Below are positions 45,215 through 54,026 of a stretch of DNA of 64,000 bases, one piece after another. Positions within the stretch are counted from its first letter, which is position 1. Every line of letters begins with the position of its first letter. The position numbers and the translations under genes were made by a program. The notes under the pieces are model-generated. The model saw only the letters and a program-made list of their open reading frames with translations, made no database searches and was not told the DNA's origin. The stretch is from the NCBI GenBank assembly GCA_016286035.1, contig JAEERY010000087.1:1-64000 (forward strand), written 5' to 3'. This stretch comes from Lachnospiraceae bacterium (GTDB lineage Bacteria > Bacillota > Clostridia > Lachnospirales > Lachnospiraceae).

Positions 45215-46159
45215 ATGGATGTTACAACAGGCGCTTCCATTGCTAAAACAGCAATGGATTTGGTAAAGAATGATAATATATTAAATAAAACAACTGGTAT
45301 GATGGGGATGTTATTTCCATATGCTGGGATAAAGCAAAAAACCGTTAATATGTATATGAACGAAATTGAAAAAGCTGATATATCTCCTGAAGCAAAAGTG
45401 TATGCTGCGTTAAACATTAAATCTACATTTAAGAAAATAAGGAATCAGAAATCGATAGCTGAAATTGCAATTGAAAACGCTAAGGTAGAAACAGATTTTT
45501 CTGAAAAGTCAGGCGTTAGTGAAGAATGGTTAGACCGTTTTATGGATTCTGCGGGCTTTGTAAGTTCTGAAGAGCTTCAATTGGTTTGGGGGAAAATCCT
45601 AGCTGATGAATTTGAAAGACCAGGTTCTACTCCTCCAAATATGATAAGGGTTTTATCTGAAATCACACCGAGTTTAGCCAAGGCTTTTAGAAGTATTGTT
45701 AGTATGTCAATATGGATTCTGCCACTTAAGGAAGATGGAAATATTGAAAGTAGTTTTCGAAGAGTATTTGTTCCCTATAAGGGAAATGATGAGAAGTTCA
45801 GAAAAATGGGAATAGGGTTTGATGTGCTTAATGAGCTAGAAACGCTAGGAGTTTTGAGATTTGAATCAATAACTGGATATATAACTAAGGGGATTGAAAA
45901 TGAGAAGGTGCTTCTCTGTATTGGTGATGAACTTGATCTTATTGAAGCACACAGAAAGGGAGAAATACCAATAGGAAATGTGTTGCTCACGTCAGTCGGA
46001 GAGGCGTTGCTGGCTATAACTGATGCTATTGAGATTGATGGCTATCATGACATGATTAAAGAGTATCTGAACAAAGCAAATGTGAAGATATCTGATAAAC
46101 ATGATTTTGTGACTCAAAGTAGTGGGGATACTCTTGTGATTGAAAGAAAGAATTCTTAG
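45215..46159 (+). CDS. DUF2806-like protein in an AT-rich insert
   Basis: The 314-residue protein shows the DUF2806-like core WLDRFMDSAGFVSSEELQLV followed by WGKILADEFERPGSTP, SLAKAFRSIV, and a C-terminal winged-helix-like region with LTSVGEALLAITD. The family is sporadic, tends to sit in variable regions of bacterial genomes, and has no established function; an association with defence or stress islands is inference. The codon use (TTA, AAT, GAA-rich) and AT content differ from all neighbours, and the DNA from 44960 to 46400 shares this composition, so recent acquisition is likely. The start has AGGGAGAA upstream. Confidence 0.65.
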   Translation: MDVTTGASIAKTAMDLVKNDNILNKTTGMMGMLFPYAGIKQKTVNMYMNEIEKADISPEAKVYAALNIKSTFKKIRNQKSIAEIAIENAKVETDFSEKSGVSEEWLDRFMDSAGFVSSEELQLVWGKILADEFERPGSTPPNMIRVLSEITPSLAKAFRSIVSMSIWILPLKEDGNIESSFRRVFVPYKGNDEKFRKMGIGFDVLNELETLGVLRFESITGYITKGIENEKVLLCIGDELDLIEAHRKGEIPIGNVLLTSVGEALLAITDAIEIDGYHDMIKEYLNKANVKISDKHDFVTQSSGDTLVIERKNS

Positions 46160-46420
46160 TATTAATCATTTGTAAGATATAAAGGAGCCTGTTTTATACC
46201 GGATTTTACACCTAATAACGACCGAATTATACTAAGATATATCAAAACATGTATAAACCTCAAAATTAGAAATGAGCTAGAATGCTTGAAACCCATATTG
46301 TTGAGGGCTTTGGAAGATGATGAAAATATTTTTGTTTGCTGGAGCAACATTGAAAAAACACCCGATGGGTGTTTTTCGTGTTATAATACATTGATACTCT
46401 TGGATCGGGTTAAAGCATTT
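46160..46420. other. Gap with open but probably untranslated frame and terminator
   Basis: An open frame runs from about 46175 through the terminator hairpin at 46354 into the ABC transporter gene, ending KPILLRALEDDENIFVCW. It has no ATG and no homology that I recognise. It is probably a remnant belonging to the AT-rich insert. A TATAAT at 46382-46387 directly after the terminator may be the -10 of the ABC operon. Confidence 0.4.
46354..46376 (+). terminator. Rho-independent terminator before the ABC operon
   Basis: AAAAACACCC at 46354-46363 pairs perfectly with GGGTGTTTTT at 46367-46376 around GAT. It separates the DUF2806 insert from the ABC genes. Confidence 0.85.
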
Positions 46421-48136
46421 ATGAAAAGATTACTGGAATATTTAAAGGATTATAAAAAAGAATGCGTTCTGGCTCCGCTGTTTAAAATGCTCGAGGCTTC
46501 ATTTGAACTGTTTGTGCCTTTGGTTATAGCTTCACTTATCGATAAGGGCATTTTAGCGGGAGACAAAAGCGTTATCATAAGATCATTTCTCTTGCTTGTG
46601 CTGCTTGGCTTCATAGGCCTTACAGCTTCTGTCACTGCACAGTTTTTTTCTGCAAAAGCCGCTGTAGGATTTGCTACAGAACTCAGGCATTCTTTATTTG
46701 AAAGACTTTTAAAGCTTGGATTTCCTGAGATAGATAATCTTGGAACATCTGCGATGATCACACGAATGACAAGTGATGTAAATCAGTTGCAAAACGGAGT
46801 GAACATGTTTTTGAGACTGTTCTTAAGAAGCCCGTTTGTTGTATTCGGTGCTCTTATAATGGCATTTACGATCGATGTTAAGAGTTCACTGATCTTTCTT
46901 GTTGTAATAATCGCTCTTGCCATAGTGATATTTTCACTTATGAGCATAAATGTCCGTCAGGTTAAGAATGTACAGGAAAAGCTTGAGAATGTCCTTACGG
47001 CAACAAGAGAGAATCTTAAGGGCGTAAGGGTAATAAGGGCATTCTGTAAGGAAAGAGAAGAGAGTAAGGCATTTAAAGAAGATAACGGACTTTTGGTATC
47101 CGCTTTAAACAAAGCCGGCAATATATCAGCTCTTATGAATCCTCTGACATATGTGATGATAAATGCAGCGATCATCATTCTTATATATGTTGATGCCATA
47201 TCGGTCTCAAAAGGAAACATGACTCAGGGTACTGTTGTTGCTCTGTACAACTATATGTCCCAGATACTTGTTGAGCTCATTAAGCTTGCAAACTTAATAG
47301 TTTTGATAAACAAGACTCTGGCTTGCTCTAAGAGAGTATCTGCTGTATTTGAGATAACACCCAGCCAGACGGAAGGAACAAAAGAAACTTTATCAAATGA
47401 AGAAGCTGTAAGATTTGATCATGTTTCTCTTACATATGAGGGAAGCACTGAAGAGACACTTACTGATATAGACCTTTCCATCAAAAAAGGTGAGACTGTG
47501 GGTATCATAGGAGGAACAGGAAGCGGAAAGACATCCCTTATCCACCTTATCCCGAGATTTTATGATGCAACAAAGGGGCATGTGCTTGTTAACGGTGTTG
47601 ATGTTAAGGAACAGACGTATGAGAGCTTAAGAAAGAAAGTCGGGATCGTTATGCAAAAGGCTGTCCTTTTTGAAGGAAGCATAAGATCCAATCTTATATG
47701 GGCTGATGAGAATGCAACCGATGAAGAATTAAATAAAGCCATCACTGATGCTCAGGCTAAGGAAGTTGCAGATCAAAAAGGCGGTCTTGACGGAAAGGTT
47801 GAACCATCGGGAAGGAATTATTCCGGAGGTCAGAGACAGAGACTATCGATCGCAAGAACACTTGCGGGCAAGCCTGAGATACTGATCCTTGATGACAGTT
47901 CATCAGCACTCGATTATCTGACGGATCTAAATCTTAGAAAGGCTATTAATGCACTGCCTTACAAGCCGACTGTTATCATAGTGTCACAAAGAAGCGCATC
48001 CATCATGCATGCGGATAAGATAGTAGTCCTTGATGACGGTCGGATAGCCGGAATAGGAACACACGAAGAGCTTCTTAAAGGCTGTGAGGTCTATAAGGAG
48101 ATCTATGAATCACAATATTCGGAGGATGCGGGCTGA
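46421..48136 (+). CDS. ABC exporter subunit A (degenerate catalytic site)
   Basis: The 571-residue protein is a type IV ABC exporter half: six membrane helices (about 18-290) and an ATPase domain with IIGGTGSGKTSLIHL, signature YSGGQRQRLSIARTL and Walker B ILILDDSSSALD. The catalytic Glu is replaced by Asp, and the H-loop reads VSQRSAS, with Gln instead of His, so its own hydrolysis site is degenerate. The next gene supplies the canonical site. This asymmetry is typical for heterodimeric exporters such as BmrCD and TM287/288. The frame extends to 46286, but the added residues cross a terminator; the start at 46421 gives the standard MKRLLEYLKDYKK beginning. Substrate unknown (drug, lipid or peptide). 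Confidence 0.9.
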   Translation: MKRLLEYLKDYKKECVLAPLFKMLEASFELFVPLVIASLIDKGILAGDKSVIIRSFLLLVLLGFIGLTASVTAQFFSAKAAVGFATELRHSLFERLLKLGFPEIDNLGTSAMITRMTSDVNQLQNGVNMFLRLFLRSPFVVFGALIMAFTIDVKSSLIFLVVIIALAIVIFSLMSINVRQVKNVQEKLENVLTATRENLKGVRVIRAFCKEREESKAFKEDNGLLVSALNKAGNISALMNPLTYVMINAAIIILIYVDAISVSKGNMTQGTVVALYNYMSQILVELIKLANLIVLINKTLACSKRVSAVFEITPSQTEGTKETLSNEEAVRFDHVSLTYEGSTEETLTDIDLSIKKGETVGIIGGTGSGKTSLIHLIPRFYDATKGHVLVNGVDVKEQTYESLRKKVGIVMQKAVLFEGSIRSNLIWADENATDEELNKAITDAQAKEVADQKGGLDGKVEPSGRNYSGGQRQRLSIARTLAGKPEILILDDSSSALDYLTDLNLRKAINALPYKPTVIIVSQRSASIMHADKIVVLDDGRIAGIGTHEELLKGCEVYKEIYESQYSEDAG

Positions 48137-49899
48137 TGAAGACACTAAGAAGGATCCTCAGATATGTGAAAAAGAATATATGGCTTATGGCTTTATCCAT
48201 GATACTCGCGATAGGAGCATCTGTAAGTGCACTCTTTATCCCGATATTTATCGGAAATGCCATAGACTCCATAGCCGATGTTGTCGGTAAGACTGCCGGG
48301 AATGAACCTGTATGGAGCATAATTAGAGAGGCACTTTTAAAGACAGGTATACTTGTTGTCATCTCAGCTCTGTGTCAGCAGCTCATGAGCATGCTAAACA
48401 ACAAAGTAACCTACAGAGTAGTCGGAGATATAAGAAAAGAGGCTTTTGATAAGATTCAGAAGCTTCCTCTAAAATACTTGGATGCCCATCCTGCAGGCGG
48501 TATTGTCAGCAACATGATAAGCGACGTGGAACAGTTCGCAGACGGACTTTTACTTGGTTTCTCACAGTTCTTTACAGGTGTGATAACCATCGTGGGAACC
48601 TTGATACTAATGCTCTCCATAAATGTGAGAGTAGCTCTTCTTGTTCTGGTGCTCACACCTTTGTCATTCTTTGTTGCCAGATTCATATCAAAGCATACCT
48701 ATGACATGTTTAAGCTGCAAAGCGAGACGAGAGGAGAGCAGACGACTTTAATAGATGAAGTCATCGGTAATGAAAAGGTCGTAAAGAGCTTCTGTCATGA
48801 AGATGAATCGATAGAAAAGTTTGATGAGATAAATGCACGTCTTAAGGACTGTTCTCTAAAGGCGGTATTCTATTCATCACTTACAAATCCCTGTACCAGA
48901 TTTGTAAATGCTGTCGTATATGCAGTCGTTGCACTTGCGGGAGGCTTTTCTGTCATAAACGGCGCACTGTCCGTAGGAATGCTATCTACACTGCTTTGCT
49001 ATGCAAATCAGTACACAAAGCCTTTTAACGAGATAACGGGAGTAATAACGGAACTTCAAAATGCTCTTGCATGTGCAGACAGGATATTCGCATTCTTAGA
49101 TGAGGATATCGAGAAGGACTCAAAAGTCCTTGATGATACAAATAACAGGGAAGATGAAAAGAACATTCAGGGTCATGTGATCATAAAGGATGTTGATTTT
49201 TCTTATGATCCCGATAAGCCTCTTATCGAAGATCTTAATCTTGAAGTCATGCCGGGACAGAATGTGGCTATAGTAGGTCCCACGGGCTGCGGAAAGACCA
49301 CTCTCATCAATCTGCTCATGCGCTTCTATGATATAAATGACGGAAGTATAGTAATAGACGGAAAAGAAATAAGGAGCATGCGTCGTCATGAACTAAGGAG
49401 CAGGTTCGGAATGGTGCTTCAGGACACCTGGATAAAAGAAGGCACCGTTCTGGAAAATATCATGATCGGCAAGGAAGGTGCTTCAAGAGAAGAAGCTATT
49501 GAGGCAGCTAAGAAAGTACATGCCCACAGCTTCATAAAGAGGCTTCCCAAAGGATATGATACGGTCCTTGATGAAGAAGGAAGCGGATTGTCAACAGGTC
49601 AGAAGCAGCTTTTATGTATCGCCAGAGTAATGCTCATGCAGCCGCCCATGCTTATCCTTGATGAAGCTACATCGAATATCGATACAAGAACGGAACTCAT
49701 GATAAGCAGAGCGTTTAACAAGCTGATGGAAAACAGGACGAGCTTTGTTGTTGCTCACAGACTCTCGACCATTAAGAATGCCGATATAATCCTAGTCATG
49801 AAGGACGGACACATAATAGAACAGGGTGATCATGTTTCTCTCATTGCAAAGGGAGGCTTCTATAAACAGCTGTATATGAGTCAATATGCAAATATTTGA
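48136..49899 (+). CDS. ABC exporter subunit B (canonical catalytic residues)
   Basis: This 587-residue partner has six membrane helices (about 15-320) and an ATPase domain with IVGPTGCGKTTLINL, Walker B MLILDEATSNID with the catalytic Glu, and H-loop VVAHRLST with His. Its signature reads LSTGQKQLL instead of LSGGQ, so the ATP site using it with subunit A is the degenerate one. The start shares one base with the end of the first gene, so both subunits are made at equal levels. Together they form one heterodimeric multidrug-type exporter. Confidence 0.93.
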   Translation: MKTLRRILRYVKKNIWLMALSMILAIGASVSALFIPIFIGNAIDSIADVVGKTAGNEPVWSIIREALLKTGILVVISALCQQLMSMLNNKVTYRVVGDIRKEAFDKIQKLPLKYLDAHPAGGIVSNMISDVEQFADGLLLGFSQFFTGVITIVGTLILMLSINVRVALLVLVLTPLSFFVARFISKHTYDMFKLQSETRGEQTTLIDEVIGNEKVVKSFCHEDESIEKFDEINARLKDCSLKAVFYSSLTNPCTRFVNAVVYAVVALAGGFSVINGALSVGMLSTLLCYANQYTKPFNEITGVITELQNALACADRIFAFLDEDIEKDSKVLDDTNNREDEKNIQGHVIIKDVDFSYDPDKPLIEDLNLEVMPGQNVAIVGPTGCGKTTLINLLMRFYDINDGSIVIDGKEIRSMRRHELRSRFGMVLQDTWIKEGTVLENIMIGKEGASREEAIEAAKKVHAHSFIKRLPKGYDTVLDEEGSGLSTGQKQLLCIARVMLMQPPMLILDEATSNIDTRTELMISRAFNKLMENRTSFVVAHRLSTIKNADIILVMKDGHIIEQGDHVSLIAKGGFYKQLYMSQYANI

Positions 49900-49995
49900 C
49901 ATAAAAGAAGTGAATTTTCAGTAAATTTAGTGTAAATTCTTTAAAATGGTGGTAAAATAGATATCATGGTTATATTATGAGGGGCTTAGATATCT

Positions 49996-51906
49996 ATGGC
50001 TGAAAAGTTCAGACGCTGGGCGGGTTTTGATTCCCACAGCCAGTATGTGAGAAACTACATAGACCTATCCAATATTAAGGCTGCCATGTGCATGTCATGC
50101 TTTGTCGTGTTCGTGGAAGTCTGGATGATCTTAAGGACCTTTGCCATAATCCTGTTCGGCATAGAAAACAGGAGTCAGGAATGGATAAGGACACATATGT
50201 GTCTCTATGTCGTTATGCTTATTGTCGCGATAACGATGTTTGTATTTTCGGTGCGTTATCTTCGCGTTAAAAAGTGTTCTCACAAGACGGTTATGCTCTG
50301 GATAAGCATCTACAGTCTGATCAGTGCAACATTCGGTATTTATGTATCATATCTGGATTATATCAAGAAAGAACAGATATTAAGCTTTATCACAATGGTG
50401 CTCTTTGTTGAGTGCCTTATCGTATGGCGCCCTTATGTATCATGTATTATCCTTGCGGCATCGTTCAGTATATTCTATGCACTGTGTGCAAGTAGCGTAC
50501 AGGCAACCGTTGCTACAAAGATAAATCTGTTCACCACATGGGTCGCTGCGATAATGATCTCTGTGAGCAATTATAATCAGAGACTCAATGAAGCCCAAAA
50601 GGATCAGGGACTGGAGGATATCTCTACCCATGATGATCTTACGGGCATATCAAACATGAGATATTTCAGAAGAAGAGCGCAGTTCATGCTTCAGAATGCT
50701 TTTGAACATGGCAGGACTCTCACATTCATGTTCTTTGATATAGAGAACTTCAAGACCTACAATGAAAGATACGGCTTCATGAGAGGAAACGAACTCCTCT
50801 GCAGGATGGCTGTCGCTATAAAAGATGAGTTCTCTGTGGGAGAGACGGCAAGATTTTCCGATGATCACTTTGTGGCTCTTGTTGATGAAGAAGAGTATGA
50901 ATTCGAAAAACATATAGATAATCTTAACAGTATCCTTAAGGAACTTGAAGGAGATACCTATTTAAGATTAAGAGTCGGCATATATCATACCGAAGGAATG
51001 AAAAAGGACGGTTCCGAACCTGAAGATATAAATCTTTTATGTGACAGGGCCAGATTTGCTGCAGGCAGCATCAAGCAGATGGCTGATGTGCCGTACTGCA
51101 TTTATGATGAGAAGCTGCATGAACAGCAAAGAAGAAAACGCTATATCATAAGTCACCTCGACAGTGCAGTCGTAGACGGACATATACAGGTATATTATCA
51201 GCCGATTATAGATGCGAAGACCGGAAAGGTATACAGTCTGGAGGCACTGGCCAGATGGAACGATCCGGTATACGGACTTTTATCTCCCGGTGAGTTTATA
51301 GAGGCTCTTGAAGAGTTCAGGCTTATACATAAACTAGATAAATATGTAGTTGATCTTGTATGCGGAGATATAAGGGATGAGATCGAAAACGGAAAGCATC
51401 CCCTTCCTGTATCCGTCAATCTTTCAAGACTTGATTTTGAACTGTGCGATATAGCAAAGATTATAATAGATACAACAAAGGGCCTTGATAAGAAATATCT
51501 CGTTATAGAAGTTACCGAGAGTGCCCTTACAAAGAATCAGTCACATCTTGGGGAAGCTGTTGCAAAGCTTAGGAGTGAAGGATTCAGTGTATGGCTTGAT
51601 GATTTCGGAAGCGGTTATTCATCACTCAATGTACTTAAAGACTACAGCTTTGATCTATTAAAGATAGATATGCGTTTCCTTGAAGGCTTTGGTAAAAATG
51701 AGAATCTAAGGCCCATACTTGAAACGATAATAGAACTCTGCAGGGTGCTTAACATGAAGGCTCTTGCCGAGGGTGTCGAGACACAGCAGGAATATGATTT
51801 CCTAAAGAGCATAGGATGTGACAGAGTACAGGGTTATCTCTTCTCCAAACCTGTTACGAGAGTGGCTCTTAAGGAGATGTTTGACGAAGGCAGACTGCCT
51901 GTATAA
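49996..51906 (+). CDS. Membrane cyclic-di-GMP phosphodiesterase, EAL with degenerate GGDEF
   Basis: The 636-residue protein has about five to six membrane helices (30-195), a GGDEF-like domain whose signature is changed to FSDDHF, and an EAL domain with intact catalytic features: YSLEALARWNDP, VNLSRLDF, IEVTESAL, LDDFGSGYSSL, LLKIDMRFL and ALAEGVET. So the protein should degrade cyclic-di-GMP and not make it; the degenerate GGDEF may bind GTP as a regulatory domain. The other cyclic-di-GMP protein of the window, at 10204, has an intact GGDEF and an HD-GYP. The start follows AGGGGCTTAG at rather long spacing. A TAAAAT at about 49956 may be its -10. Confidence 0.9.
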   Translation: MAEKFRRWAGFDSHSQYVRNYIDLSNIKAAMCMSCFVVFVEVWMILRTFAIILFGIENRSQEWIRTHMCLYVVMLIVAITMFVFSVRYLRVKKCSHKTVMLWISIYSLISATFGIYVSYLDYIKKEQILSFITMVLFVECLIVWRPYVSCIILAASFSIFYALCASSVQATVATKINLFTTWVAAIMISVSNYNQRLNEAQKDQGLEDISTHDDLTGISNMRYFRRRAQFMLQNAFEHGRTLTFMFFDIENFKTYNERYGFMRGNELLCRMAVAIKDEFSVGETARFSDDHFVALVDEEEYEFEKHIDNLNSILKELEGDTYLRLRVGIYHTEGMKKDGSEPEDINLLCDRARFAAGSIKQMADVPYCIYDEKLHEQQRRKRYIISHLDSAVVDGHIQVYYQPIIDAKTGKVYSLEALARWNDPVYGLLSPGEFIEALEEFRLIHKLDKYVVDLVCGDIRDEIENGKHPLPVSVNLSRLDFELCDIAKIIIDTTKGLDKKYLVIEVTESALTKNQSHLGEAVAKLRSEGFSVWLDDFGSGYSSLNVLKDYSFDLLKIDMRFLEGFGKNENLRPILETIIELCRVLNMKALAEGVETQQEYDFLKSIGCDRVQGYLFSKPVTRVALKEMFDEGRLPV

Positions 51907-51996
51907 AGTTTGACAATAAGCGTGTTAGGGCGTATAGTCATGACACGCTTTCGCTTGCAAAAAGCGTAAATATAAAAGTATGAGAAGGTAGGAAAG

Positions 51997-53283
51997 ATGG
52001 CTTTTATTAAAAAGGGACAGATCGAAAAGATCGATAAGAAGGTTTTCCTTGCAACCGCTACGATGCACGGAGAGGAACTCAAATACATACAGGAGGCATA
52101 TGACACCAACTGGATGACGACGGTCGGAAAGAACATAGATGAGTCGGAAGCCATGATATGTGCTAAAGTCGGCTGTGATTATGCTGTTGGTCTTGCAAGC
52201 GGTACATCTGCTCTGCATATGGCTGTAAAACTCGCAGGGATTGATCTTTACGGTCAGCCAGATGTGGGACACGGCGCTATAGAAGGCAAGAGAGTATTCT
52301 GTACGGATATGACTTTTGATGCAACAGTCAATCCGATCGTTTATGAAGGCGGCATACCTGTTTTCATAGATACGGAATATGACACCTGGAACATGGATCC
52401 TGTAGCACTTGAAAAAGCTTTTGAGATATATCCCGAAGTAAAGCTTGTAATGTTAGCCAATCTTTACGGTACGCCTGCAAAGCTTTCAGAGATCAAAAAG
52501 ATATGTGATGATCATGGTGCAATCCTTATAGAGGATGCTGCCGAATCACTGGGTGCTTCATATAAGGGGAAGCAGACAGGAACATTTGGAAAGTACAACT
52601 GTATCAGTTTTAACGGAAACAAGATAATAACAGGTTCATCCGGCGGTATGCTCTTAACAGACAGTAAAGCGGCTGCTGAAAAGGTAAGAAAGTGGTCAAC
52701 ACAGGCTCGTGAGGCAGCTCCATGGTACCAGCATGAGGAGCTGGGATACAACTATCGCATGAGCAATGTGATAGCAGGTGTCATAAGAGGACAGATCCCT
52801 TACCTTGAAGAGCATATAGCTCTTAAAAAGGCTATTTATGAAAGATATAAGGAAGGATTAAAGGGTCTTCCCGTATCAATGAATCCTTATGATGAAGCAA
52901 ACAGTGAACCCAACTTCTGGTTAAGCTGTCTTATAGTTGATAAAGATGCGATGTGCAGACAGGTAAGAAATGACAGGGAAGCTCTTTACATTCCTGAGAG
53001 CAATAAGTCATGCCCTACAGAGATCCTTGAAGCTATCTTTAGTGTAAATGCTGAAGGACGTCCCATCTGGAAACCGATGCATATGCAGCCGATCTACAGG
53101 ATGAATGCGTTTGTGACTAAAAACGGAAACGGAAGAGCAATGACGAACGCTTACATAGCAGGTGAAGCGACTGATGTCGGTGCGGATATATTTGACAGAG
53201 GCTTATGCCTTCCTTCCGATAACAAGATGACGATACAGCAGCAGGAAGTTGTAATAGAAACAATAAGAGCCTGCTTTGAATAG
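51997..53283 (+). CDS. DegT/DnrJ/EryC1/StrS-family aminotransferase
   Basis: The 428-residue PLP enzyme has the fold-type I sugar aminotransferase layout: GLASGTSALHMAVKLAGI, the EDAAESLGASYKGKQTG segment and the PLP-binding Lys209 in NGNKIITGSSGG. Relatives transfer an amino group from glutamate to a keto sugar nucleotide (for example UDP- or dTDP-4-keto sugars) used in surface polysaccharide. That link to the polysaccharide operon at 57.1 kb is inference, since no sugar dehydratase or acetyltransferase lies beside it. AGAAGGTAGG sits before the ATG. Confidence 0.9.
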   Translation: MAFIKKGQIEKIDKKVFLATATMHGEELKYIQEAYDTNWMTTVGKNIDESEAMICAKVGCDYAVGLASGTSALHMAVKLAGIDLYGQPDVGHGAIEGKRVFCTDMTFDATVNPIVYEGGIPVFIDTEYDTWNMDPVALEKAFEIYPEVKLVMLANLYGTPAKLSEIKKICDDHGAILIEDAAESLGASYKGKQTGTFGKYNCISFNGNKIITGSSGGMLLTDSKAAAEKVRKWSTQAREAAPWYQHEELGYNYRMSNVIAGVIRGQIPYLEEHIALKKAIYERYKEGLKGLPVSMNPYDEANSEPNFWLSCLIVDKDAMCRQVRNDREALYIPESNKSCPTEILEAIFSVNAEGRPIWKPMHMQPIYRMNAFVTKNGNGRAMTNAYIAGEATDVGADIFDRGLCLPSDNKMTIQQQEVVIETIRACFE

Positions 53284-53322
53284 CGTGTGGATTAAATGAT
53301 TTACACATTGTAGATAATTTTT

Positions 53323-53352
53323 AAGCATTCTGGTTGATACAGGGTGCTTTTT
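53323..53352 (+). terminator. Terminator of the aminotransferase gene
   Basis: AAGCATTCTG at 53323-53332 pairs with CAGGGTGCTT at 53340-53349 through two G-U pairs, followed by TTTTTCTTT. Confidence 0.8.
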
Positions 53353-53757
53353 CTTTGGCTTAGAAATAATTAAAGTAAAATAATTTAAGTAGGTAGCAAA
53401 AAAGCGAAAATGTCGGTATATATGAAAAAAGAAAGGTGAGTATAATCAAAAAAGGGCAGCCGAATTATATTGTGCATAGTCAAAGATTATACAAGTTTGA
53501 AATATGCGCATAGTCATAATGACATGACGAAAAGCGCGATTGTGGCCATCATGGAAAATATAAGATGTATCCTATAGAAGTTAAGTAGGGAAAAAGTATA
53601 CTACAACTTCATTAAACGGATTTATGGAAAAATACAAATCAAGAATTGGTGAGAGTTATATTATTCATCCGAGGAATTTGATTATAAAAGATAATATAGT
53701 GTGCATACCGGCATATATGACGTTTTGCTTATAATATATAGAAACAAGTTTGGAATA

Positions 53758-53844
53758 CTGACTATGGAACCACGCTTAAATGTTTATACTCACGTAAATT
53801 CTGAGGATGCAAAGGCATAGATCAAAAAGCTGAATGATGTGTGA
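53758..53844 (+). pseudogene. Remnant of a tyrosine recombinase C terminus
   Basis: The frame reads LTMEPRLNVYTHVNSEDAKA, a stop (TAG at 53818-53820), then IKKLNDV and stop. NVYTH with the following Ser/Glu/Asp-Ala pattern is the C-terminal catalytic Tyr segment of phage-type integrases in Firmicutes. Upstream catalytic Arg motifs are absent or scrambled. An old integrated element is implied. Confidence 0.55.
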
Positions 53845-53888
53845 AATTTAAAAGGTATCTACGTCCTGATAAAGCAGGGAAAAACGAT

Positions 53889-53933
53889 ATGATTAAGATA
53901 TTATTTGTATGCCACGGCAATAAGCTGAAATAG
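53889..53933 (+). pseudogene. Remnant start of a low-molecular-weight protein tyrosine phosphatase
   Basis: MIKILFVCHGN is the exact N-terminal P-loop beginning of arsenate-reductase-like tyrosine phosphatases, but the frame ends after KLK at a TAG; the catalytic CX5R loop is broken and nothing downstream continues it. Confidence 0.55.
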
Positions 53934-54026
53934 CTTATACCATTTATAAGACTTCTGTGATATACTATTTTCTGATGATGTAATCGGGCACGAAGCCTAA
54001 ACAAGAATGAATTGGAGAAAGAAAAT

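Larger units (their letters stand above)
53353..54026. other. Decayed AT-rich region without an intact gene
   Basis: About 670 bases have no complete gene. Recognisable remnants are the end of a tyrosine recombinase (53758-53844) and the first codons of a low-molecular-weight phosphatase (53889-53933). A 36-codon frame at 53623-53733 starting MEKYKSRIGESY is open but unrecognised. The rest is AT-rich and full of stops in all frames. Confidence 0.6.

Noticed and set aside
46286..46420. Longer N terminus for ABC subunit A
   Set aside because: It would cross a perfect terminator hairpin and has only a TTG start; the start at 46421 gives the family length.
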